Shown piece by piece: positions 1-5,465 of a DNA stretch of 5,465 bases (positions within the stretch are counted from its first letter, which is position 1; each line of letters opens with the position of its first letter). The notes beneath the pieces were generated by a model. It did no database searches and was not told where the DNA came from. It saw only the letters and a program-made list of their open reading frames with translations. A program made the translations under genes and the position numbers. Source of the DNA: a bacterium (GTDB lineage: Bacteria > B130-G9); contig JAGHCW010000193.1 in NCBI GenBank assembly GCA_021160245.1, positions 1 through 5,465 of the forward strand, given 5' to 3'.

Positions 1-1
1 G

Positions 2-1990
2 TCTCGAGCCGCTCGGACTTATGAGGTCTTCAGGACGACGGAGGGGCTTCCATGCAATATGATCAAGGCGCTCCTTGTTGCGACGGATGGCACGCTCTGG
101 ATTGGCATCGGCGGCTGGGGTGTCATCCGTTACGACGGGCGGCATTTCTGGGTAGAGGCCGACCGCATTCGGCTCGGCTCCGATTGGGTCTATTCCCTGG
201 CGCAAGACCATGAGGGAAGAATCTGGGCCGGAACGACGAATGGCGCATCGGTCTTTGAGAACGGGGAATGGACCACGTACACAACCGATCACGGGCTTGC
301 CGGGAACTGGGTCACCTCGATTGCGGCCGACAATGAGGGCGCCGTTTGGTTTGCGACATATCAGGGAGGCGTTGGCAAGTTCGAGGATAATGAGTGGAAA
401 AAAATCAGGCTATTCGATGGACTGGCGGACAACTGCGTCTTTGCCGTCGGGGCCTCGGATGATGGCCTCAAGTGGTTCGGGACGCTCTATGGTCTGACCA
501 AGATGGATAGCTGGGGCATGAAGACGTACCGGAACAAGTCCTATATACCCGATCCCAAGGTTACTCTTGTGAAATGCGATAGGCTAGGTCGCAGCTGGTT
601 CGGCACTCGCCGGGGGCTATCCTATCTCGATCAGGGCCGATGGCGGGTGCTTACAACAGATGACGGTCTGCCCGGCAATGACGTTACGGCGGTCGAGCTC
701 GATGATGACGACAACGTCTGGATCAGCACGAAAGACGGGGGCATCTGTGTCTGGGACGGGACGCATTTTACCTATCTTAAAGTAGAGAACGCGCTGAGAG
801 AGCAGAGCATCTTGTCCATCGCTATAGACGATGAGGACAGTAAGTGGCTCGGAACAACTAATGGGCTGTGCCGATTGAAGGACCACAATACGCTATGGCT
901 TGGGAATGAGAACGGGATGATGAACACCGAGGTTAAGGACGTCCTACTTGCTCACGACGGCTCAGTCTGGGTGGGAACTGCCGGGGGCGCCGGGCGCCTT
1001 TCATCCGACGAATGGGTGTGGTTCACCAGCGACGACGGTCTCGCCAGCAACTGGGTCCTATGCGTCGCCGAAAGCCCCGAAGGGAGCATCTGGGCCGGCA
1101 CCAGATTTGGCGCAAGCAGGCTGGACGGCGAGACCTGGACGAGCTTTGATAAGACGAATGGCCTGGCAGGGGACATAGTCTTTGATGTGGCCTTTGGCCC
1201 CGACGGCGGGGTCTGGTTCGCAACATCACACGGCGCCTCGCGTCTTCAAGATGGCAGATTCGAGACATTCGATCAGAAGGACGGCCTCATGGACGATCAG
1301 ATATTCGATATTCACTTCTCCCAGAACGGGTGGTGGTTCTTCGGCGGCGGTCTCGGGTGCAACTTCTTCGATGGCTCAGTCATCAGACACCTTCGCCCCT
1401 TTAATGGGCTTGCCTTCAACTTCGTCAATACGATAGCACAAGAAAGCGAGACGGTCTTCTTCTTAGGAACAATGGTCGGAATGAGCCGGTTTGACGGACG
1501 GAATCTCATCACATACTACTCTGTTGACGGCCTGTGCGACGACTCCGTGCAGGACATCGCCATTGACAGCCTGGGCCAGAAATGGGTTGCTACCAAGAGA
1601 GGGCTATCAAGTCTGGTCGATGAGGAGATCGACAGCCAGCCAAGCGTTCATCTTCGAACCTGGGAACCGTCATATAACGCCGGCGACGAAATAGTGCTTC
1701 TCGGCGGACTAGTTAATCAATCCACCGACTGCACAATCGACATCTATGTGGCCATTGCGACTCCGGACCACTCCATATTTTATCTACCGGACTTCGTTAC
1801 CGAGGCCGCTCCATTCGTTGAGAATCACCTGCTGATGTCCCATTCTCGGGCGTTTTTCCATCCCATCTTCGAGCTCGAGGCGCCGGACGGCGCCCCAACT
1901 GGAGAGTACCTCTTCCTGGGTGCAGTCATGGACTCCTTCACCGGGCGCGTCTTTGATACGATAGCGGTTGAACATTGGAGCCTGGAGTGA
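2..1990 (+). CDS. Reg_prop-type beta-propeller protein, 5' end missing
   Basis: The product is a repeat protein of the 'two-component regulator propeller' (Reg_prop) type. The frame has no stop from base 2, and the 19 codons before the ATG at 59 already encode blade sequence (TTEGLPCN), so that ATG is internal and the true start lies left of the window. Numbering from that Met, 13 repeats carry the pattern DGLxxNxV...DxxGxxWxGTxxGxxRxDG. Their key aromatic residues fall at 14, 56, 97, 139, 180, 221, 263, 304, 345, 386, 427, 468 and 509, a spacing of 41-42. Residues about 525-643 form a different, probably beta-rich domain (YNAGDEI, DIYVAI, YLPDF, PTGEY). No kinase, Y_Y_Y or DNA-binding domain follows, unlike hybrid sensor proteins that carry these propellers. 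Such propellers usually lie outside the cytoplasm and bind ligands or partners; this one's role is unknown. Any signal peptide would be upstream of the window. The gene ends with TGA and converges on the next gene. Confidence 0.9.
   Translation, partial: SRAARTYEVFRTTEGLPCNMIKALLVATDGTLWIGIGGWGVIRYDGRHFWVEADRIRLGSDWVYSLAQDHEGRIWAGTTNGASVFENGEWTTYTTDHGLAGNWVTSIAADNEGAVWFATYQGGVGKFEDNEWKKIRLFDGLADNCVFAVGASDDGLKWFGTLYGLTKMDSWGMKTYRNKSYIPDPKVTLVKCDRLGRSWFGTRRGLSYLDQGRWRVLTTDDGLPGNDVTAVELDDDDNVWISTKDGGICVWDGTHFTYLKVENALREQSILSIAIDDEDSKWLGTTNGLCRLKDHNTLWLGNENGMMNTEVKDVLLAHDGSVWVGTAGGAGRLSSDEWVWFTSDDGLASNWVLCVAESPEGSIWAGTRFGASRLDGETWTSFDKTNGLAGDIVFDVAFGPDGGVWFATSHGASRLQDGRFETFDQKDGLMDDQIFDIHFSQNGWWFFGGGLGCNFFDGSVIRHLRPFNGLAFNFVNTIAQESETVFFLGTMVGMSRFDGRNLITYYSVDGLCDDSVQDIAIDSLGQKWVATKRGLSSLVDEEIDSQPSVHLRTWEPSYNAGDEIVLLGGLVNQSTDCTIDIYVAIATPDHSIFYLPDFVTEAAPFVENHLLMSHSRAFFHPIFELEAPDGAPTGEYLFLGAVMDSFTGRVFDTIAVEHWSLE
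59..1615 (+). repeat. Array of 13 propeller-blade repeats (41-42 residues each)
   Basis: Within the propeller gene the coding sequence is a tandem array with a period of 123-126 bases. Each unit has a DGL-type turn, a V..I core strand, a D..G turn and a WxGT strand. Units 5 and 7 have lost the DGL motif, and units 11 and 12 have Phe in place of the key Trp. The repeat is clear at the protein level but diverged at the DNA level, so it is an old duplication rather than a recent DNA repeat. Unit 1 begins a few codons before base 59. Confidence 0.88.
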
Positions 1991-2033
1991 ATCGTCCCGA
2001 GATGCCGCTTGAAGGCCCGGTTGATCAGCCCGT

Positions 2034-4451
2034 CTAGCGCCGGGGCTTTCTGCTTAAGAAGATCGAAGGCAGCGTCCTGATCAAAATAGAGAGGTCCAGA
2101 AGCAGCGAGCGGTTCCGCACGTAATAAAAGTCGTATTCCATGTTCTTGTAGAGTGGGACGATGTCTGACCCGACGAGCTGCCACAGGCCGGTGAGGCCCG
2201 GTTTGGCATCGAATCTGCGCCTCTGCCAGGGCTCATATTTCTTCGCGATCAGCGGTATCTCAGGGCGCGGCCCGACGAGGCTCATTTCGCCTCTTAGGAC
2301 ATTAATCAGTTGAGGCAACTCGTCCAGGTGAAACCTCTCCAGAAACCGCCCGACCTTAGTATATTGGACGGAAAGCGGCACGGGTCTGCCCTCAAGCTTA
2401 GAAGGCTCCGGAAGATGAAACGTCCTGAACCGATGAAGCAAGAACGGGCGCTCACGCAATCCGAGTCGCTCAAACCTAAGAATTGTGGGACCTTTTGATT
2501 CGATCTTGATGGCGACCGAGATAATCGCCGTCAAAGGAAGCGTCAAGATGACAAATAACAAACTGAGCGTCCTGTCCATCGCCGCCTTTGCGGAGAGGTA
2601 TAGCGCGGAGGTCTGGCCGGGGCCAAGGTCTATCAGCGGGAGGTCCCCCACACTGTCCATATCGACCTTACCGGTCATAATAATGAACGCGTCCGAGACG
2701 ACATGGAATCCCACGTTTGCGCTCTCACAACGAGCAATTAGATTCAGAACTTCATTATGAGAAAGGCCGGGCTTTGAGATGTAAATCTCGTCTGCTCTAT
2801 GCTCCTCGATCAACGACTCGAGCTTCGAGATAGACCCGAGTACCGGCAGCGAGACCTCACGACCACCCATTTCCTTCCATTTGAGCGATTCAAGGGGAGA
2901 ATCGTCCACGAATCCCACAACGTCGTAGCCGAGCTTCGGCACAGAATGAAGCTTGTGACCGACTAGTCTTGCGGATTCTCCCGTTCCAACCACGATTGCG
3001 CGCAGCCTGTCGTAGCCTTTGCCCAAGAGAAATGCCTGCAGGGCGTAAATGAGGGACCTTACAACGCTTGCGAGCACAAGACTCACCGCCCAAAAGAGCG
3101 GAACAATCGAACGAGAATACTCAATCCTGAAGAAATAAAGGGCAGCCATAATAATGATCGTCAACTGAGACACAGCGAGAAACACCTTCACCAATTGGTA
3201 CGGCTTGAACGTCCCCCTAGCTTGATGATAGAGACCAAATGACCCGAAAACAGCAAGCCATGCAACCGTCACGACAGGAAGCGCCATAAGATATACCGAT
3301 TGAGGCAAAAGTCCCGGCCGAAAATACCCGGCAAGATCGCCAAGCCCAGAGAAATCCAAGACCTCACCTATGTTGCTCCTCAGCCAATAGAGAAAAACCA
3401 GCGAGATGTTGCAAACGACAATGTCGCTCGCCATCTGTATCGTCGGGAACAGCAACTTGCGCTTCTTTTGCGAGGCGAGGCCCGCAAGAAGGCCAAAGCC
3501 AAATGCTGATGATCGAATGAATAGAAAGATGGGGGAAAGAAGCCCAAGCAACTTGTTTCCCTTGAATGTCGCCACCGCAAAAGGAAGGCTGAGAAGCACG
3601 AATACTGCCGCCCCCAAAAACAGCAGCCAGGCCGAGAACTCCTGAAACAGAGCCGAGCCAAGGAGCGCTCCGATAAGGTAAAACGCCACAAGAATCTGAA
3701 TCTTAAGCGTCTGAGGTGTATAGGAATCCCTGACGACCTTGCGCGGAAACCTGTCATAGACGAATGTCCGCCAGTAGGCCCGGCCGAACTTGAGCTTCGC
3801 ATATTTCAGCACCGTGTCCGGATGCGTATGATAGACGATTGCCCGGGGATTGAAGACCATCTTATGCTTCCTCTGCGCGACAAGAAAGGAGAGCTCCACG
3901 TCCTCGTTGTTGGCCTTCGGATACCTCGGATTAAAGCCTCCTACCGCCTCGAACACTTCCTTCCGGAACGCGGCGGAGTAGGTGTCAACAAAATCTATGT
4001 ATCGTCGCCTAGCTAGCCGCTTGAAACGCTCCTCAAACTCCGCCTGCGCAAACACCGCCGTGAAGCTCTTCTGCCTCGTTCGATAGGCTCCTTTTACGGC
4101 CGCGACGTCGTGGTCCTGGACGAGCGGATTGACCATCTCTCGCAGCCAATTCGGCTCCGGCACACAATCAGCGTCGGTAAAGAGAATTATCTCTCCACGC
4201 GCATGGGCAACGCCGTTGTTGCGAGCGACAGCCGGTCCCCGATTGCTCTGATATATGTACCTAACGTCGAATCGCTCCACAATGCGACTCGTGTCATCGG
4301 TGGAGCCATCGTCAACGATGATTACTTCAAACTCGTGATGAGGCACGTCTTGCGAGGCCAACGCCTCAAGACATTCGGCTATGGTCGCCTCACCGTTATA
4401 GACTGGTACTATAATTGAGAATTTGGGCCATCTTGGGGCGGTCGGGCTCAA
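2034..4451 (-). CDS. GT2 glycosyltransferase fused to polyprenyl phosphoglycosyltransferase
   Basis: This membrane protein (805 residues from the chosen start) joins two normally separate enzymes. Residues about 10-235 are a GT2 GT-A transferase: SIIVPVYN, VDDGSTDDT (46-54), a DxD-like TDAD (92-95) and the likely catalytic-base ED (183-184). Three membrane segments follow (about 250-268, 273-295, 302-326). The rest is a full WbaP/WcaJ-type enzyme: four membrane segments (about 337-358, 382-405, 417-441, 448-472), a Rossmann domain with VVGTGESA (from about 487), then the bac_transf catalytic domain (about 622-805) with the Asp-Glu dyad in HLDELPQ (D710, E711), GPRPE (727-731) and KPGLTGLWQ (750-758). 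By family, the C-terminal half moves a sugar-1-phosphate from a nucleotide sugar to undecaprenyl phosphate, starting a surface glycan; the GT2 half could add a later sugar. Neither substrate can be read from sequence. I chose TTG at 4451 because GGAGG sits 7 bases upstream and the GT2 fold begins about 9 residues later. An upstream TTG at 4544 would overlap aroQ by 65 bases and add 31 residues outside the fold. The stop is TAG. Confidence 0.9.
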   Translation of the reverse strand: MSPTAPRWPKFSIIVPVYNGEATIAECLEALASQDVPHHEFEVIIVDDGSTDDTSRIVERFDVRYIYQSNRGPAVARNNGVAHARGEIILFTDADCVPEPNWLREMVNPLVQDHDVAAVKGAYRTRQKSFTAVFAQAEFEERFKRLARRRYIDFVDTYSAAFRKEVFEAVGGFNPRYPKANNEDVELSFLVAQRKHKMVFNPRAIVYHTHPDTVLKYAKLKFGRAYWRTFVYDRFPRKVVRDSYTPQTLKIQILVAFYLIGALLGSALFQEFSAWLLFLGAAVFVLLSLPFAVATFKGNKLLGLLSPIFLFIRSSAFGFGLLAGLASQKKRKLLFPTIQMASDIVVCNISLVFLYWLRSNIGEVLDFSGLGDLAGYFRPGLLPQSVYLMALPVVTVAWLAVFGSFGLYHQARGTFKPYQLVKVFLAVSQLTIIIMAALYFFRIEYSRSIVPLFWAVSLVLASVVRSLIYALQAFLLGKGYDRLRAIVVGTGESARLVGHKLHSVPKLGYDVVGFVDDSPLESLKWKEMGGREVSLPVLGSISKLESLIEEHRADEIYISKPGLSHNEVLNLIARCESANVGFHVVSDAFIIMTGKVDMDSVGDLPLIDLGPGQTSALYLSAKAAMDRTLSLLFVILTLPLTAIISVAIKIESKGPTILRFERLGLRERPFLLHRFRTFHLPEPSKLEGRPVPLSVQYTKVGRFLERFHLDELPQLINVLRGEMSLVGPRPEIPLIAKKYEPWQRRRFDAKPGLTGLWQLVGSDIVPLYKNMEYDFYYVRNRSLLLDLSILIRTLPSIFLSRKPRR

Positions 4452-4458
4452 CCGGCGC

Positions 4459-4463
4459 CCTCC
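4459..4463 (-). promoter_or_regulatory. Ribosome binding site (GGAGG) for the fusion gene
   Basis: On the minus strand a perfect GGAGG stands 7 bases before the TTG at 4451 and inside the 28-base gap after the aroQ stop. The other in-frame starts (TTG 4544, GTG 4541, ATG 4529) have no comparable site. This decides the proposed start, but it is a reading of sequence only. Confidence 0.6.
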
Positions 4464-4479
4464 GGGAAAATCGGCCAGG

Positions 4480-4935
4480 TCATTCGTTTCCGCCCAGGGC
4501 AGAAGATACGGCACGCAATGCGATGGCATAAGACCCAACACCAAATCCGCAGACCATTCCCGTGCAGGCGCCCGTCGTCATCATCGTCTGCCGGAATTGC
4601 TCACGGGCAAAAACGTTTGTGATGTGGACTTCAACCGCAGGCAATGTGGCGCCCGCGATGGCGTCGCGTATCGCAATGCTCGTATTGGTATAACCGGCGG
4701 GGTTGATTATTATCGCCGAGAAGCCATTGAGCTCGGCCGATTGAATGCTGTCGATGATCTCCCCCTCGCTGTTGGATTGGATAGTCGAGACATTAAGTCC
4801 AAGCCGCTGGCCAAGCTCCATCAGCTCTTGATTCACATCCGGCAGGCGCTTGGTCCCGTAAAGCTCAGGTTCCCGTCTGCCAAGCTGATTGATATTTGGG
4901 CCATGAATGACCATGACCTTCTTGCTCTCTGGCAT
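4480..4935 (-). CDS. aroQ: 3-dehydroquinate dehydratase, type II
   Basis: AroQ converts 3-dehydroquinate to 3-dehydroshikimate in the cytosolic shikimate pathway; the type II enzyme is a small flavodoxin-like protein that forms dodecamers. The 151 residues match the usual 140-155. Visible signatures are HGPNINQLGRREPELYG (11-27) with the likely catalytic Arg21 and Tyr26, QSNSEGE (53-59), NPAGYTNTS (78-86), VEVHITN (101-107) with Glu102 and His104, and AREQFR (110-115). The ATG at 4935 is preferred over the GTG at 4983: it has GAGGTG 8 bases upstream, and the 16 extra residues from the GTG look unrelated to the fold. One oddity is Asn84, where the family normally has a substrate-contacting His (YTHTS). 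The gene ends 28 bases before the GT2-phosphoglycosyltransferase gene on the same strand, so the two are probably co-transcribed, although no functional link is obvious. Confidence 0.96.
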   Translation of the reverse strand: MPESKKVMVIHGPNINQLGRREPELYGTKRLPDVNQELMELGQRLGLNVSTIQSNSEGEIIDSIQSAELNGFSAIIINPAGYTNTSIAIRDAIAGATLPAVEVHITNVFAREQFRQTMMTTGACTGMVCGFGVGSYAIALRAVSSALGGNE

Positions 4936-4943
4936 GTCGTTCA

Positions 4944-4949
4944 CACCTC
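4944..4949 (-). promoter_or_regulatory. Ribosome binding site (GAGGTG) for aroQ
   Basis: On the minus strand GAGGTG lies 8 bases before the ATG at 4935. It supports that start over the GTG at 4983, which has only a weak AAGG close to it. Confidence 0.55.
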
Positions 4950-5090
4950 TATTGAATGCGCCGTTCGCCTCGAAAGCAACCACTTTGCCTTGCTAGCTAA
5001 AAGAGCTGTGGCTTGCCGGGCGCCCGCCCTCGATTGCAGAACCTAACAGCCCACGCCAAGACCTTGCTCACCTCTTTGGGACGGGTCTGT

Positions 5091-5109
5091 AATCCCTAAT
5101 TTAGAGATT
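5091..5109. repeat. 19-base near-perfect AT-rich dyad
   Basis: The bases AATCCCTAA-T-TTAGAGATT form an inverted repeat of two 9-base arms around one central base, with one mismatched pair. Read as minus-strand RNA, that pair becomes a G-U wobble. It begins 10 bases after the stop of the right-hand gene, in the 184-base gap before aroQ. It could be an operator or a weak hairpin; no U-run follows, so it is not a standard terminator. Confidence 0.35.
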
Positions 5110-5119
5110 ATGCAGTGGA

Positions 5120-5464
5120 TTACTCGCCGGATTCGGACTCTTCCGCCTCCTCGTCTTTCTCATCAGTCTTGTCGCTCTTCTCGACTTTCTTCTCTTCCTT
5201 TACTTCCTTTTTCTGCTCAGGGGCATCCTTCGACTTGGCCTCGCTCTTAGCCTCTGGGGCCTTTACCTCGTCCGTCGGCTTCGCCGCCGGCGACTCGCCT
5301 ACCTGTTTATCCAGAAGCGCCTTCTCTTCCTTCTTGGCCTCTTGAGCATTTTTCTCCGCCTGGGCAAATTCCTCAGCCGTCTTGAGAATCCTGAACTTAA
5401 AGGACTTGAGTTCAGATGTGGCCCACCTCGCAGCTCCGCTGTACGCGGAGACCTGGACGTAATG
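5120..5464 (-). CDS. C-terminal end of an unrecognised protein with a Lys/Glu-rich tail
   Basis: On the minus strand one frame is open from the right edge to a TAA at 5122-5120, giving 114 residues. It has no ATG, GTG or TTG, so the gene starts outside the window. The first 27 or so visible residues (YVQVSAYSGAARW, then KSFKFRIL) look like the last two strands of a fibronectin type III-like domain; this is a weak inference from pattern alone. The next stretch (AEEFAQAEKNAQEAKKEEKALLDK) could be a charged helix. The final 60 or so residues are Lys, Glu, Asp, Ala and Ser with almost no hydrophobics, so they are probably disordered, and the last ones (EEAEESESGE) are strongly acidic. The biased composition argues for real coding on this strand. 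An ORF on the other strand (5115-5345) is rich in Ser and Phe because it reads the complement of Lys and Glu codons. The gene lies 184 bases upstream of aroQ in the same direction. I do not recognise the family. Confidence 0.7.
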   Translation of the reverse strand, partial: HYVQVSAYSGAARWATSELKSFKFRILKTAEEFAQAEKNAQEAKKEEKALLDKQVGESPAAKPTDEVKAPEAKSEAKSKDAPEQKKEVKEEKKVEKSDKTDEKDEEAEESESGE

Positions 5465-5465
5465 A

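Noticed and set aside
2015-2046. Possible terminator hairpin between the convergent genes (GCCCGG with CCGGGGC, then TTT)
   Set aside because: The stem is 6 pairs with a bulge, the loop is about 19 bases and the T-run is only three, so it is too weak to call.
1825-2184. 119-residue minus-strand ORF spanning the convergent gap
   Set aside because: It overlaps the ends of two well-supported genes in other frames and shows no recognisable motif.
3380-3802. 140-residue Arg/Ser-rich ORF on the - strand
   Set aside because: It is a shadow in another frame of the fusion gene's membrane region, with no domain and no ribosome site.
5015-5028. GC-rich palindrome CGGGCGCCCG with a TTTT farther along the minus strand
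   Set aside because: The palindrome has no loop, and the T-run is too far away for an intrinsic terminator.
4423-5046. 207-residue ORF on the + strand across aroQ
   Set aside because: It is antisense to aroQ, which has clear catalytic motifs. It starts at a TTG with no ribosome site, and its protein is rich in Arg and resembles no family I know.
4936-5119. Promoter for aroQ in the 184-base gap
   Set aside because: I found no convincing -35/-10 pair; the best candidate (TTGCTT with a weak TCAATA) matches poorly.
5115-5345. 76-residue Ser/Phe-rich ORF on the + strand
   Set aside because: Its composition is what the complement of Lys/Glu-rich codons gives, and the opposite frame is longer, open to the window edge and more protein-like.

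Overview
This window looks like ordinary bacterial chromosome. Genes are densely packed, codon use is moderately GC-rich (judged by eye, not computed), and there are Shine-Dalgarno-type ribosome sites. It holds two complete genes and the ends of two more. I see no RNA gene, insertion sequence, CRISPR array or phage gene. The host cannot be placed in a phylum from this sequence. A long propeller-repeat protein with an uncharacterised C-terminal domain, a glycosyltransferase fused to a phosphoglycosyltransferase, and a K/E-rich tailed protein together would suit an environmental Gram-negative-type or uncultivated lineage; that is an impression only.

Left part (2-1990, + strand): the 3' part of a large gene for a 'two-component regulator propeller' (Reg_prop-like) protein. 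At least 13 repeats of 41-42 residues are followed by a C-terminal domain of about 115 residues. The frame is open through the left edge, and the ATG at 59 lies inside a propeller blade, so the real start is outside the window. Repeats seven positions apart resemble each other best, which suggests two seven-bladed propellers made by internal duplication.

Middle (2034-4451, - strand): a long membrane protein that joins a GT2 glycosyltransferase with three membrane segments to a complete WbaP/WcaJ-type polyprenyl-phosphate phosphoglycosyltransferase (four membrane segments, Rossmann domain, catalytic domain with its Asp-Glu dyad). It points to synthesis of an exopolysaccharide, O-antigen or other lipid-linked surface glycan. 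It converges on the propeller gene across a 43-base gap.

Right part: aroQ (type II 3-dehydroquinate dehydratase, 4480-4935, - strand) lies 28 bases upstream of the fusion gene and is probably co-transcribed with it. Farther upstream on the same strand is the 3' end of another gene (5120 to the right edge). Its product ends in a possible FN3-like strand pair followed by a highly charged Lys/Glu tail. That gene lacks any start codon in the window and is easily mistaken for a serine-rich ORF on the other strand.

The three minus-strand genes may form one transcription unit linking a shikimate-pathway enzyme to surface glycan assembly. The propeller protein is separate and convergent. Nothing here is clearly a new system. 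The points most worth a second look are the GT2-phosphoglycosyltransferase fusion with its divergent catalytic-domain motifs, the seven-repeat periodicity of the propeller protein, and a substrate-site substitution in AroQ.
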